Source: Iodobacter sp. BJB302 (GTDB lineage: Bacteria > Pseudomonadota > Gammaproteobacteria > Burkholderiales > Chitinibacteraceae). From it: a stretch of DNA of 56,281 bases. The stretch spans positions 1 to 56,281 of the forward strand of contig NZ_PDZG01000026.1 of assembly GCF_002735645.1 (NCBI RefSeq), written 5' to 3'. The notes beneath the pieces were generated by a model. The model saw only the letters and a program-made list of their open reading frames with translations, searched no databases and was not told the origin of the DNA. This document shows, one piece after another, positions 19,601-28,019 of this stretch. The first letter of the stretch is position 1, and the number at the start of each line of letters is the position of its first letter. A program made the position numbers and the translations under genes.

Positions 19601-19628
19601 GAATACGTGGAAAACTCAGAATGCTCAT
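16602..19628 (-). CDS. vioB: Iminophenyl-pyruvate dimer synthase VioB
   Basis: A 1008-residue heme enzyme (998 in C. violaceum) that couples two molecules of the indole-3-pyruvate imine made by VioA into the unstable dimer used by VioE. The N-terminus SILSFPRIHFKGAARLNVPT and NNHFSWEN, GHYNEYLRTTFNRARWVD and SQIYAGQL are diagnostic. CKCETYARLMWQMCDP and KSYYMPSTREMS follow in the middle. A ferritin-like helical domain lies around residue 640-760 with EIAHEEMIHYLIVNNLLMSL and GEPFFPG. SLRRSRVMNAAIDIMAGILR and the C-terminal TGKLSRE are also conserved. A gap of 57 bases separates it from vioA, the largest inside the operon. Confidence 0.97.
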   Translation of the reverse strand: MSILSFPRIHFKGAARLNVPTGNRNIAGTLDIANNRVYQDGVLFDLKKHPSVFHQYLRQLPPRFNLQGLPDDEGVFNQAAGHNFMGNNHFSWENTQITALQTEPGQLLENDSLLGCKLELWGHYNEYLRTTFNRARWVDIDPSRNDSSQIYAGQLCIKEAAAAANTPCLFTSDIDCVHSVRSYGENHILQKQAHFLEAEFSKTRVFQFSVSKDSEHFNLKQLSLKSEFIECLQQALERDNVLGLSIQYSVFNMSAPQQPDTPVFYDLSGTIGLWLKQDMATFASDRVLYPDQHQGFGPVAIKIQGEWASISMPCSIPFTSRETQCTGPQLTHALGPKYSLGTLELRTKSGVLLARVPESVYLPYWKTAGVIDVPLINSATDDSLILRGEGNQWEESDWLIQAEENIISLEAPDKRNNTYFSKELKIFSYYRGQPKQKKDISVFIENKSIVSTSQLTISSNESGVAALTLTSLKPGVSEVFIGDYRGKILVRVLSDDWALLDIPDHQVDYTLLYEQVMSYYELIYPFMADKVFSMADQCKCETYARLMWQMCDPLNRDKSYYMPSTREMSYAKSMLFLKYLSNVEASALNDQKKISVTKNLKNGEVSSKEELVKVLKQAVNLELSIMLQYIYTAYSLPNYAAGEQLVASKKWSEEQLALVCGTADRRQNSGWRGTILEIAHEEMIHYLIVNNLLMSLGEPFFPGTPLFGLKAAEEFGLDTEFSFEPFSENVLARFVRFEWPHYFPSAGKSIADFYALIRRAFTNIPDLFSSESAKTSGEHHLFLNELTNRKFPAYQLEVNNRETALFAIDFITEQGEGAAADSAHYAQSHFKRLREISRTLLASEMPFEPAIPVLKNPVLDPTPGCNTVLNPEARELMLLYKGCHELTFHMMIQHFGQKPSGSLRRSRVMNAAIDIMAGILRPLSVQIMSIPSGIPGRNAGPPVPQAIQFNQIADFQSACEALAKQCRALAQYAREIKGTKPAVMLIELLEFYDKQMMELATGKLSREG

Positions 19629-19685
19629 TAAATATATATACCTGTCAGAAATAAAAAAAAGGGGAGTCCGGTAGCAGCGGTGAAA

Positions 19686-20966
19686 TTAATTTACTTCCGC
19701 CTCTTCCACTCCTGTTTTTTCTAATTGCTTTAACAGATAATCTGCCGCATTTCGGCCAGCAAGAATGCCGCCCTCCATCCAGCCACAATGAGGTGTATAT
19801 GCGTCTGATGTGGCAATAATTGTGCCATTATTTTTTGATAAAACCGGAGGGTGTTCAGGTGATGTTTCTATGGCAAATTCAACGCCACTGGGCCAGTATT
19901 TAAATTTATTTTCCACTGGCCATGGCAGTTCATTAATTGGAATATTTAGTGCCATACTGATTAAATTCATAATCGTATTTATATATTCAGCCTCACCTTT
20001 TTTTGTTTCTTCATACCAAAAATCGGCACAGGCACTGTCTGCGTAAAAGAATATATATTTATCGCTTTTGAAATATAATTTTCGTAATGGATTATCTACA
20101 ATGGTAACTTTGTTTTCTAAATTGTAATCCTGCCACCAGGGATGATCAAAAAAGATAAAACCTTTAAACAAGGGAATAGAACCATAGGTGAAATTACTCC
20201 AGCTGGCAGGGAAATCCAGATTAAGCGAGGCCATAGCCGTAGGCGGGAGCGCCAATACAGTGTAGCTGCTGTTATGCCAGATTTCCTGCTGATCGCGGCC
20301 AGAAAATTCAAGCAAGGTGCTGTTTGATTTTGTCTGAAGACTGACTAATTGATGTTCAAAATAAAACTCAACACCCAGTATTGCGGCTCTTTCATATAAG
20401 CTTTTTACCAGCGCGGAAAAACCATCGACCAGATTAAACCATTCATAGCCAGCATTTTCTGAAAAGCACTGAATTTCCGGATGCTTTTCAATAATATCAT
20501 ATGCAATTTCAGGTGAGATTTGGGGTAAATACAGTGAGTCATAACCCAGGCCATTAATAATAGCATGTGATTTCTCATCTCCCAGATGATTGCACAGGAA
20601 TTGAAAAAAGGATTCATTGTAACTGCTGACAACTTTTGGCTTTAATTGTGCCAGTATTTCTTTTAAGCCTGCATGCTGCGGATGCGGGCATACAATCTTT
20701 GTAAAAGGGAAAACTTCTGTTTTCTCTGCCAATTCACTCACAATTTTTGAAACATTCGGATGTAAAACAGGCGAAAACCGCCCTGCTCCAAGATCTATAC
20801 TGAAATCATTCACTTTAATTGAATGAGCCCTGCCCCCTGTTCTTTCTCCATTTTCAAAAATGCGTATCGTATAGCCTTTGCTTAGCTTTGAACCCGCTAA
20901 TTTTAAAGCACAGCTTAGCCCTGATATCCCGGCACCTACTATAGAGATTACTTTGTTGTTTAACAC
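19686..20966 (-). CDS. vioA: L-tryptophan oxidase VioA
   Basis: A flavin-dependent L-amino-acid oxidase that starts violacein synthesis by turning tryptophan into indole-3-pyruvate imine plus H2O2. FAD-binding GAGISG is at 11-16, followed by GGRAHS, GAGRFSPVLHP, GYDSLYLPQISPEIAYDII, HPEIQC, ALPPTAMASLNLDFP and GWMEGGILAGRNAA. The PWW and the Lys/Tyr positions known to hold substrate in C. violaceum VioA are recognisable (DHPWWQDY, NPLRKLYFK). Start choice: the frame can be opened by TTG at 20981, TTG at 20972 or GTG at 20966. Only GTG has a GAGG about nine bases upstream, which gives 426 residues (C. violaceum 418). It is the first gene of the operon, preceded by 1.5 kb without genes. Confidence 0.94.
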   Translation of the reverse strand: MLNNKVISIVGAGISGLSCALKLAGSKLSKGYTIRIFENGERTGGRAHSIKVNDFSIDLGAGRFSPVLHPNVSKIVSELAEKTEVFPFTKIVCPHPQHAGLKEILAQLKPKVVSSYNESFFQFLCNHLGDEKSHAIINGLGYDSLYLPQISPEIAYDIIEKHPEIQCFSENAGYEWFNLVDGFSALVKSLYERAAILGVEFYFEHQLVSLQTKSNSTLLEFSGRDQQEIWHNSSYTVLALPPTAMASLNLDFPASWSNFTYGSIPLFKGFIFFDHPWWQDYNLENKVTIVDNPLRKLYFKSDKYIFFYADSACADFWYEETKKGEAEYINTIMNLISMALNIPINELPWPVENKFKYWPSGVEFAIETSPEHPPVLSKNNGTIIATSDAYTPHCGWMEGGILAGRNAADYLLKQLEKTGVEEAEVN

Positions 20967-21084
20967 AGTCAAATACCTCAATGTAAATCAAAAGGAATAT
21001 TTATCTTTCGTATTTAATAAAATACTCAGAGCTATGCCACAAAAAAAAATGTTAAAACTCAATTACGTCATCTGTACAAAGTCC

Positions 21085-21100
21085 AATGATCTGGATCATT
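21085..21100. promoter_or_regulatory. FNR/Anr-like palindrome upstream of vioA
   Basis: AATGATC-TG-GATCATT is a perfect 7-bp inverted repeat. Read as ATGAT-CTGG-ATCAT it differs from the FNR/Anr consensus TTGAT-N4-ATCAA only at the outer base of each half. Its centre is about 126 bases upstream of the vioA GTG. It is a candidate oxygen-responsive site for the violacein operon. Any palindrome-binding regulator would fit equally. Confidence 0.4.
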
Positions 21101-21312
21101 CATATTCTGGCAACAATAATTGCAATAACATCAGGCGCAGCAATACCACTCAGCCGCAAAAAATTGCGGCTTTTATTTACCCAATATGGGTTGTGGTTTA
21201 TTTCATTTGACTTTGCATCTTGGTGCAAATGTGTAAAGTTCCGGGCAAAGCTTCACTTTTATTACGTTAGAATTAACTAATGTAGTGAGAATGTAGAACA
21301 ACAACGCAGCGA

Positions 21313-21349
21313 TTGTAAACACAAGAAATGGACTTGTTGTAAATACAAC
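21313..21349. promoter_or_regulatory. Tandem operator-like sites TTGTAAAYACAA
   Basis: Two copies of TTGTAAA(C/T)ACAA occur at 21313-21324 and 21337-21348, 24 bases apart start to start. The second extends to the perfect GTTGTA-AA-TACAAC. Repeated palindromes spaced at about two helical turns are typical of cooperative repressor or activator binding. They lie about 350 bases upstream of vioA. No regulator is identified. Confidence 0.4.
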
Positions 21350-21689
21350 GAAAATTTAATAAAAGATTAACAAAAGAATTTGTAATTATGACGTAAGCAT
21401 TTACATAAAAAAGAGTATAAACTGCCCAAAAAATAAGCTAATACGCCAGTTTATAAACTAAGAAACACCTTTTGCCCCATACCAAAGCTATTTACAACTC
21501 ACTCCTGCTGTTTGGCTGTGCCCCATTTTCTGAACTGAAAATTTTTTTGTATGCTGCTTTTACAGCACAGGCAAAAAAGCGTGCTTATTTTGCAGCACTT
21601 GCAGCACGCATGCCTTGCCTGTTCACCTCTGCACGCCTGCCCCCATTCACAGCTAATGACTCCGCTTAGTTTGCTTACTTCAATGCAGC

Positions 21690-21705
21690 CTGTCCCCAAG
21701 GCTTG
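21690..21705. promoter_or_regulatory. Weak lux/CviR-box-like site
   Basis: CTGTCCCCAAGGCTTG fits 8 of 10 fixed positions of the CviR-type box CTG-N-CC-N4-GG-N-CAG, failing in the last triplet (TTG for CAG). It is 724 bases from the vioA start, too far for a normal activator site, and could be coincidence. It is recorded because violacein operons are classic quorum-sensing targets. Confidence 0.2.
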
Positions 21706-21706
21706 T

Positions 21707-21804
21707 TAAGTACTCCGAAGGCCCCCCTGGCTGGCCACCACTCAGACTAAAAATATGCTCTTACATGGGCAAGTTTCAAAACCGGCCGGGCCTTCAAATA
21801 CTTA
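21707..21804. other. Long imperfect inverted repeat, possible structured RNA
   Basis: TAAGTACTCCGAAGGCCC (21707-21724) pairs with GGGCCTTCAAATACTTA (21788-21804), with 14 or more of 17 positions complementary, around a 63-base loop. GC-rich patches inside (CCTGGCTGGCC, CCGGCCGGG) stand out in an otherwise AT-rich region. It could be a regulatory RNA, a recombination site or an old element end. No promoter or terminator can be assigned with confidence. Confidence 0.3.
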
Positions 21805-22290
21805 CAAACACAGCAGCGAACACCCTTGGCACCATCAAAATATTTGTCAGGAAATGATAAATACCTCCCTGACTACTTAGGAGAAGAGGCGAGCCGATTT
21901 TTCTTTTTTTCATGACAATTACGTAACTAAAAAAAGAAAACTACACAAATGATATTAACAACGTAAAAGTGCCATTACCCACATTCACTTATACATTGCC
22001 TATTCTCAAAGATTGGTACCACTAATAACTACAACACTGTATTGCATGGTGCCATTTAAAATCCTCACAACTACACTTCTGTTAACAAAGATAAAAAATA
22101 GCATCTTAAGTCATTGTTTATAATATATTTTACAATAAATACCACTAAATAAATTTCAATCATTTTTATAAAAACAAAGCAAAATAATATTTTTTCACTC
22201 CAATAAATAAATTTCAAAAAAGCTAAGATCATGATTGCTATATGTTTTATTTTTCTAGGGAAAACCTCTATCCGGGAAAGAATACCAATT

Positions 22291-22304
22291 TTGTTTTTTA
22301 TCAA
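22291..22304. promoter_or_regulatory. FNR/Anr-like box upstream of arcD
   Basis: TTGTT-TTTT-ATCAA matches the FNR/Anr consensus TTGAT-N4-ATCAA at 9 of 10 fixed positions. It is about 190 bases before the arcD start. Arginine deiminase operons of Pseudomonas are known to be switched on by Anr under oxygen limitation, so a site here is expected. The low complexity of the T-run makes a chance match possible. Confidence 0.4.
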
Positions 22305-22489
22305 AAAAAATGTAGTTCAAAAAGCCCAAACTACGAACTCCTACTGCTGTGAATCATGCTCAAGCCTAAAAAAACTAACTTACACCACATAGAAAACACC
22401 TTTGTTTCAGCACCTCCATTACTTACAAGATTTGGCGTAAAAACCAGTAAAAGTAGCGTTTTTCTTATTCCGTACCGAGGGCTCTAATC

Positions 22490-23917
22490 ATGACGCAATC
22501 GTCCCATAAGCTAAGACTGACCGCGCTCACCGCGATGGTGGTCGGATCAATGATAGGCGGGGGGATTTTTTCTCTGCCACAGAACATGGCGCAAAGCGCC
22601 GGAGCGGGGGCCACACTGATTGGTTGGGCAATCACGGCGGTGGGGATGCTGATGCTGGCCTTTGTGTTTCAGACCCTTGCCAACCAAAAACCAGAATTAG
22701 ATGCCGGTGTGTATGCCTATGCCAAAGCAGGTTTTGGTAATTACATGGGGTTTTCATCGGCTTGGGGCTATTGGATCAGCGCCTTTCTGGGCAATGTCAG
22801 CTACTTTGTTTTGCTGTTTGGCACGCTGGGTTATTTCTTTCCCATGTTTGGCGATGGCAATACCGTGCCCGCCATCATCGGCGCATCTGTTTTGCTGTGG
22901 TCGGTACACTTTTTAGTATTACGCGGCGTTAAAGAGGCTGCGTTTATTAATCAGGTCACGACCGTAGCCAAGATTGTGCCGCTGGTGATGTTTATCATCC
23001 TGGCCGCCGTGGCTTTCAAGCTGGATGTATTCACCGCCGATTTTTGGGGTAAGGGCAATCTTAAGCTGGGCAGCGTGATGGATCAGGTGCGCAATATGAT
23101 GCTGGTCACCGTTTGGGTGTTTATTGGTATTGAAGGCGCAAGTGTTTACTCTGCCCGTGCCGAAAAACGCGCCGATGTGGGCCGCGCCACCGTGATTGGT
23201 TTTCTCAGCACCTTACTATTATTGGTGCTGGTAAATGTCTTATCACTTGGGGTGATGAGCCAGCCAGAATTAGCAGGCTTGAAGAACCCATCAATGGCCT
23301 ATGTGCTGGAGCATATTGTGGGCCACTGGGGTGCGGTGTTTATCTCTATCGGGCTGGTGATTTCGCTGCTGGGTGCTTTGCTTTCATGGACATTGCTTTG
23401 CGCCGAGATTCTGTTTTCAGCTTCCCGCGATCAGACCATGCCCAGCTTTTTACATAAAGAAAACGCCAATGGCGTGCCGGCTAATGCGCTTTGGTTATCA
23501 AACAGCGCGGTGCAGGTTTTCCTCATCATTACCCTCTTTGCCGCCAGCACCTATACCAGCCTGCTGCTGCTCGCCACCTCGATGATTTTAGTGCCCTACT
23601 TCTTATCTACTGCTTATGGCGTGATGGTGGCTTATAAGGGCGACGGCTATGCAGAGCATGGTGGCAATCGCACAAAAGATTTAGGTATTGCTGTGATTGC
23701 CACCCTGTACAGCGCATGGCTGATTTACGCGGCAGGCGTGCAATTCTTACTACTCTCTGCCCTGCTCTACGCACCAGGCGCAATCCTTTATACCAAGGCG
23801 CGTAAAGAAAGCGGGCAGATTGTTTTTACCACCATCGAAAAGTTCATTTTTGCAGCCGCTGTAATTGGGGCCATTGCGGCAAGTTACGGCCTTTACACCG
23901 GATTTCTAAAGCTTTAA
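22490..23917 (+). CDS. arcD: Arginine/ornithine antiporter ArcD
   Basis: A 475-residue inner-membrane amino acid antiporter of the APC superfamily (basic amino acid/polyamine antiporter group) that exchanges external arginine for internal ornithine. About twelve hydrophobic helices are seen. The N-terminal helix has [18 protein letters not shown], the glycine-rich unwound segment where the substrate carboxylate and amino group bind. [20 protein letters not shown] and [20 protein letters not shown] are typical of ArcD/LysP-like antiporters. It is the first gene of arcDABC, the same order as in Pseudomonas aeruginosa. CGAGGG precedes the ATG, and the arcA ATG follows 13 bases after its stop. 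Confidence 0.94.
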   Translation: MTQSSHKLRLTALTAMVVGSMIGGGIFSLPQNMAQSAGAGATLIGWAITAVGMLMLAFVFQTLANQKPELDAGVYAYAKAGFGNYMGFSSAWGYWISAFLGNVSYFVLLFGTLGYFFPMFGDGNTVPAIIGASVLLWSVHFLVLRGVKEAAFINQVTTVAKIVPLVMFIILAAVAFKLDVFTADFWGKGNLKLGSVMDQVRNMMLVTVWVFIGIEGASVYSARAEKRADVGRATVIGFLSTLLLLVLVNVLSLGVMSQPELAGLKNPSMAYVLEHIVGHWGAVFISIGLVISLLGALLSWTLLCAEILFSASRDQTMPSFLHKENANGVPANALWLSNSAVQVFLIITLFAASTYTSLLLLATSMILVPYFLSTAYGVMVAYKGDGYAEHGGNRTKDLGIAVIATLYSAWLIYAAGVQFLLLSALLYAPGAILYTKARKESGQIVFTTIEKFIFAAAVIGAIAASYGLYTGFLKL

Positions 23918-23930
23918 CTGGAGCTATGTG

Positions 23931-25187
23931 ATGAGTACCGAAAATCTAAAACTAGGCGTTCACTCTGAAGTTGGCATGTTAAGAAGGGTAATGGTTTGCT
24001 CGCCTGGGCTGGCCCATATGCGGCTAACCCCCAATAACTGCGACTCTTTATTATTTGACGATGTGCTGTGGGTAAGCCAGGCCAAGCGTGATCACTTTGA
24101 TTTTGTGTCCAAGATGCGGGAACGTGGTGTAGATGTCATTGAAATGCACAATCTGCTGACTGCTACCGTGGCGATTCCTGAAGCTAAAAAGTGGATACTC
24201 GATCGTAAAATCACCGCAGATTTGGTCGGCATTGGTTTACTGGATGAAGTACGCAGCTGGCTGGATTCACTAGAACCCCGCCATCTGGCCGAATACTTGA
24301 TGGGCGGCGTGGTTGCTCCTGATTTGCCGGTAGACACCCCATCCGAAGTGCTGAGCATCTTCCGTGAAAACTTTGGCAATGCCAGCTTTATCCTGCCACC
24401 GCTGCCCAACACCCAATTTACCCGCGATACCACCTGCTGGATTTACGGCGGCGTAACGCTCAACCCGATGTATTGGCCGGCACGACGACAAGAAACACTG
24501 TTAGTCACCGCTATTTATAAGTTTCACCCCGATTTTGCCGCCGCCGATGTCAAAGTCTGGTGGGGAGACCCCGATGTAGATCACGGCAGCGCCACGCTAG
24601 AAGGCGGCGATGTCATGCCAATTGGCAACGGCGTGGTCCTGATTGGTATGGGCGAGCGTACCTCGCATCAAGCCATCGGCCAGGTTGCGATGTCTTTATT
24701 TAAAGCCGGAGCCGCCGAAAGAGTGATCGTAGCCGCCCTGCCAAAATCCCGCTCTGCCATGCACTTAGATACCGTCTTCAGCTTTTGCGATCGGGATTTA
24801 GTCACCATCTTCCCTGAAGTAGTCAAACAAATTGTCGCCTTCAGCCTGCGCCCGGACGAAAGCAAACCCAACGGCATCGACCTGCGTCGTGAAAGTAAAC
24901 CCTTCCTGGATGTTGTTGCCGAAGCGCTCAAATTGCCTGCCCTGCGCGTGGTGCAAACCGGCGGCAATTCATTCGAAGCCGAACGCGAGCAGTGGGATGA
25001 CGGCAACAACGTCGTCGCCCTGCAACCCGGCGTGGTTTTAGCTTACGACCGCAATATCCACACCAACACCCTGCTGCGTAAAGCCGGCGTAGAAGTCATC
25101 ACCATCAGCTCCGCCGAACTAGGCCGTGGCCGAGGCGGTGGCCACTGCATGACCTGCCCAATTATCCGCGACCCGGTTGATTACTGA
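23931..25187 (+). CDS. arcA: Arginine deiminase
   Basis: A cytoplasmic enzyme that hydrolyses arginine to citrulline and ammonia, the first step of the arginine deiminase pathway. The ATG at 23931 follows GGAG by seven bases and gives 418 residues, as in Pseudomonas ArcA; the GTG three bases earlier is less likely. Active-site nucleophile Cys406 is in [17 protein letters not shown]. Other motifs are [53 protein letters not shown] (His and Asp) and [12 protein letters not shown]. It ends 16 bases before a copy of the dispersed repeat, which separates it from arcB by 476 bases. Confidence 0.97.
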   Translation: MSTENLKLGVHSEVGMLRRVMVCSPGLAHMRLTPNNCDSLLFDDVLWVSQAKRDHFDFVSKMRERGVDVIEMHNLLTATVAIPEAKKWILDRKITADLVGIGLLDEVRSWLDSLEPRHLAEYLMGGVVAPDLPVDTPSEVLSIFRENFGNASFILPPLPNTQFTRDTTCWIYGGVTLNPMYWPARRQETLLVTAIYKFHPDFAAADVKVWWGDPDVDHGSATLEGGDVMPIGNGVVLIGMGERTSHQAIGQVAMSLFKAGAAERVIVAALPKSRSAMHLDTVFSFCDRDLVTIFPEVVKQIVAFSLRPDESKPNGIDLRRESKPFLDVVAEALKLPALRVVQTGGNSFEAEREQWDDGNNVVALQPGVVLAYDRNIHTNTLLRKAGVEVITISSAELGRGRGGGHCMTCPIIRDPVDY

Positions 25188-25203
25188 GTAGCTGAACACT
25201 TGT

Positions 25204-25592
25204 AAAACCCAAATCTTGAACCACGGAGGACACAGAGAACACGGAGTTTCACGGAGAAAACCAACTTTAGAATTAAGGCGTTTGCTTTGGATTCAAAACA
25301 CTTGCAATCCCACAAATCTGAATTGTTATCTCCACTCGTAGCACGGGGCTTAAAAATCCCCTTGAAACACGCCGTAGCGAGGAACAAGCGGGGCGGGGTT
25401 TCGGCCAGGGAGCGAGGAACGAGCTGATCCCGCCCGCCGCCGACTCGATTGGACCGCAGAAGGAGCCTTCGTGCTCTCGAGGTTGCGGTTTTGCTTCCTT
25501 TCTTGGCCGTTCAAGAAAGGGAGTCCCACGCGGGGGAATCCCGCACCTAAACCAACGTGCCGAAGGCACTTAAACGATCTTTTTTGCTTTGC
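25204..25592 (+). repeat. Mosaic dispersed repeat, copy 2, between arcA and arcB
   Basis: Full-length copy starting 16 bases after the arcA stop. It has module A, an AT-rich spacer, then GAGGAACAAGCGGGGCGGGG, TTTCGGCCAGGGAGCGAGG (internal type I) and a CTCGATT junction. The 12-bp stem here is CTTCCTTTCTTG (25494-25505) with CAAGAAAGGGAG (25512-25523), loop GCCGTT. After the GTGCCGAAGGCACT hairpin comes the tail CTTTTTTGCTTTG. It sits inside the operon and must be transcribed with arcDABC. Confidence 0.88.
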
Positions 25593-25663
25593 TCATAGGA
25601 AATCAGCGGAATCCCAATACCGCCAGGTTCATTTGTACTTCTTTCGTTTACCGGAGAATCATC

Positions 25664-26674
25664 ATGTCCTTCAATATGCATAACCGTAATCTGCTTAGCC
25701 TGATGCATCACACCCAACGTGAACTGCGCTATCTGCTGGATTTATCCCGGGATCTGAAGCGCGCTAAATACACCGGTACCGAGCAGCAACATTTAAAACG
25801 CAAAAACATCGCACTGATTTTTGAAAAAACCTCCACCCGCACCCGCTGCTCGTTTGAAGTAGCCGCCTACGACCAGGGCGCAAACGTCACTTATATCGAC
25901 CCAAGCTCATCACAGATTGGTCACAAAGAAAGCATGAAAGATACCGCCCGCGTGCTGGGGCGGCTGTACGATGCCATCGAATATCGCGGCTATAGCCAGG
26001 AAATTGTTGAAGAGCTGGCCGCCTTTGCCGATGTGCCGGTATTTAATGGCCTGACCGACGAATATCACCCCACCCAAATGCTGGCTGATGTACTGACCAT
26101 GCGCGAACACAGCGACAAACCGCTGCACGATATCAGCTACGCCTATCTGGGCGACGCCCGCAATAATATGGGTAATTCGCTGCTGCTGATTGGTGCAAAG
26201 CTGGGCATGGATGTACGTGTTGCCGCCCCCAAAGCACTCTGGCCACACGAAGATTTCGTCGCCCAGTGCCAGCAATTTGCAACTGAATCCGGCGCGCGCA
26301 TCACACTAACCGAAGACCCGCTGGAAGCCGTAAAAGACGTCGATTTCATCCACACCGATGTCTGGGTATCGATGGGCGAGCCGGTTGAAGCATGGGCCGA
26401 GCGCATCAAACAACTGCTGCCCTACCAGGTTAACAGCGCCATGATGAAAGCCTCCGGCAACCCGCGCACTAAATTTATGCACTGCCTGCCCGCTTTTCAC
26501 AATAGCGACACCAAAATGGGCAAACAAATCGCCGAACAATACCCCTTCCTCGCCAACGGCGTAGAAGTCACCGAAGAAGTGTTCGAATCCCCGGCCAACA
26601 TCGCCTTCGAGCAAGCAGAAAACCGCATGCACACCATTAAAGCCATTCTGGTTTCAACCTTGGGGGATATCTGA
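25664..26674 (+). CDS. arcB: Catabolic ornithine carbamoyltransferase
   Basis: A cytoplasmic enzyme that phosphorolyses citrulline to ornithine and carbamoyl phosphate in the deiminase pathway. The ATG at 25664 has GGAG eight bases upstream and gives 336 residues, the length of P. aeruginosa ArcB. The in-frame extension to 25589 reads into repeat-derived sequence. The carbamoyl-phosphate loop STRTR is at 57-61, followed by [12 protein letters not shown] and [14 protein letters not shown]. The HCLPAFHN motif holds the ornithine-binding Cys. Its place between arcA and arcC argues for the catabolic rather than anabolic (ArgF) role. Repeat copies lie on both sides. Confidence 0.95.
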   Translation: MSFNMHNRNLLSLMHHTQRELRYLLDLSRDLKRAKYTGTEQQHLKRKNIALIFEKTSTRTRCSFEVAAYDQGANVTYIDPSSSQIGHKESMKDTARVLGRLYDAIEYRGYSQEIVEELAAFADVPVFNGLTDEYHPTQMLADVLTMREHSDKPLHDISYAYLGDARNNMGNSLLLIGAKLGMDVRVAAPKALWPHEDFVAQCQQFATESGARITLTEDPLEAVKDVDFIHTDVWVSMGEPVEAWAERIKQLLPYQVNSAMMKASGNPRTKFMHCLPAFHNSDTKMGKQIAEQYPFLANGVEVTEEVFESPANIAFEQAENRMHTIKAILVSTLGDI

Positions 26675-26696
26675 TTCTGCCTGACGCAGGCATAGC

Positions 26697-27057
26697 AAAA
26701 CCCAAATCTTGAACCACGGAGGACACTGAGAACACGGAGGAATGCGGGTTTGAAGTACGCCTGTTTTCCTTGAATGTTGAGCGTGTTCAAACTCAGCAAT
26801 CTGGCGTTTTTCCGCCGCTCATAGCACGGGGCTTAAATCTCCCCTTGAAGCACGCCGAAGCTAGGAACAAGCGGGGTGGGGCAGTCGTCAATTCGTGTTT
26901 GAGCGAAGCGAGTTGACACAACGCCACTGTCCGCAGTGAGGGGCCTTCGTGCTGGTCGGGGCGGCCTCTTTGCGTACTATGATTTCTGGCCGTTCAAGAA
27001 AGGGAGTCCCCTGCGGGGGATTCCCGCACCTAAATCAACGTGCCGAAGGCACTAAAA
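26697..27057 (+). repeat. Mosaic dispersed repeat, copy 3, between arcB and arcC
   Basis: It starts 22 bases after the arcB stop with module A. The internal part is type II (GTCGTCAATTCGTGTTTGAG ... GAGTTGACACAACGCC) instead of the TTTCGGCCAGGG type of copy 2. The left arm of the 12-bp stem is damaged (ATGATTTCTG) while the right arm CAAGAAAGGGAG is kept. It ends GTGCCGAAGGCACTAAAAGG, and that AAAGGA supplies the Shine-Dalgarno sequence of arcC. Confidence 0.87.
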
Positions 27058-27066
27058 GGATTCATT

Positions 27067-27996
27067 ATGCGTATCGTCATCGCCCTGGGCGGCAATGCTC
27101 TGCTTCGTCGAGGCGAAGCCATGAGTGCAGATAATCAGCGTGAAAACGTCATCATCGCCGCCCAACAAATCGCTAAAGTAGCGCCAGGCCATGAGCTGGT
27201 CATCGCCCACGGCAATGGCCCGCAAGTGGGGCTGCTCGCCTTACAAAATGCAGCATACAGCCAGGTCAGCCCCTATCCGCTCGATGTATTAGGCGCCGAA
27301 ACCGAAGGCATGATCGGTTATATGATTGAGCAGGAGCTGGGCAATCTGCTGCCCGTCGAAACGCCTTTCGCCACCATTCTGACCCAGGTAGAAGTCGACG
27401 CTGCCGACCCAGCTTTTAAAAACCCGACCAAGCCCATCGGCCCGGTTTACAGCAAGGAAGACGCCGACAGACTCGCCAGCGAAAAAGGCTGGTCTATTGC
27501 CGCAGATGGCGACAAATTCCGCCGCGTGGTGGCCAGCCCAAGGCCTAAACGTATTTTTGAAATTCGCCCGGTAAAATGGCTGCTGGAGCACGGCACTATC
27601 GTGATTTGTGCGGGCGGAGGGGGGATTCCAACTTGCTACGATAAAGAAGGCAAATTACACGGCATTGAGGCGGTTATCGACAAAGACCTCTGCTCCGCAC
27701 TGCTGGCAGAAGAGCTAAGCGCCGATTTGCTGGTGATTGCCACCGATGTAAGCGCCACGTTTATCGACTATGGTAAGCCCACCCAAAAAGCCATCGCCAG
27801 CGCCCATCCTGATGAATTAGAGCGCCTCGGCTTTGCCGCAGGTTCAATGGGCCCCAAGGTACAAGCCGCCTGCGAATTTGCCCACAATACCGGCAAAGTA
27901 GCCGTGATCGGCTCGCTCAGTGATATCGAAGCGATTGTGCAGGGCACGGCAGGCACGCGGGTTTCAATACTGGCAACCGAGCTGAGTTATCGTTGA
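27067..27996 (+). CDS. arcC: Carbamate kinase
   Basis: A 309-residue cytoplasmic kinase that transfers the phosphate of carbamoyl phosphate to ADP, yielding ATP, CO2 and ammonia; this is the energy-conserving step of the pathway. The ATG at 27067 follows AAAGGA (part of the repeat end) by six bases and begins [17 protein letters not shown]. Family motifs are [60 protein letters not shown] and the C-terminal [18 protein letters not shown]. The frame extended to 27040 only adds repeat sequence. It is the last gene of arcDABC, with a strong hairpin 23 bases after its stop. Confidence 0.96.
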   Translation: MRIVIALGGNALLRRGEAMSADNQRENVIIAAQQIAKVAPGHELVIAHGNGPQVGLLALQNAAYSQVSPYPLDVLGAETEGMIGYMIEQELGNLLPVETPFATILTQVEVDAADPAFKNPTKPIGPVYSKEDADRLASEKGWSIAADGDKFRRVVASPRPKRIFEIRPVKWLLEHGTIVICAGGGGIPTCYDKEGKLHGIEAVIDKDLCSALLAEELSADLLVIATDVSATFIDYGKPTQKAIASAHPDELERLGFAAGSMGPKVQAACEFAHNTGKVAVIGSLSDIEAIVQGTAGTRVSILATELSYR

Positions 27997-28019
27997 GATT
28001 GATTGCGTCCTTCACTTCC

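Larger units (their letters stand above)
20967..22489. other. 1.5 kb AT-rich gene-free region between vioA and arcD
   Basis: This is the divergent regulatory region for the violacein operon (-) and the arginine deiminase operon (+). It is poor in GC and the only open frames (such as 21472-21669) have no ribosome binding site or family resemblance. It contains several palindromes listed separately at 21085, 21313-21349, 21690, 21707-21804 and 22291. No luxI/luxR-type regulator gene is present. The length is unusual for this gene-dense window and suggests lost genes, a regulatory RNA or a transfer scar. Confidence 0.55.

Noticed and set aside
21472-21669. Possible small gene in the vio-arc gap
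   Set aside because: No ribosome binding site; composition is Ala/Phe/Leu by chance and no known motif.
20967-22489. luxI/luxR quorum-sensing regulator genes for violacein
   Set aside because: None is present in this window; only a weak lux-box-like sequence is seen.
26390-26799. Minus-strand frames opposite arcB
   Set aside because: Shadows of arcB and of repeat copy 3; no supporting signals.
25204-27057. CRISPR or other tandem array
   Set aside because: The repeats are hundreds of bases long, dispersed and without regular spacers; no cas genes are present.
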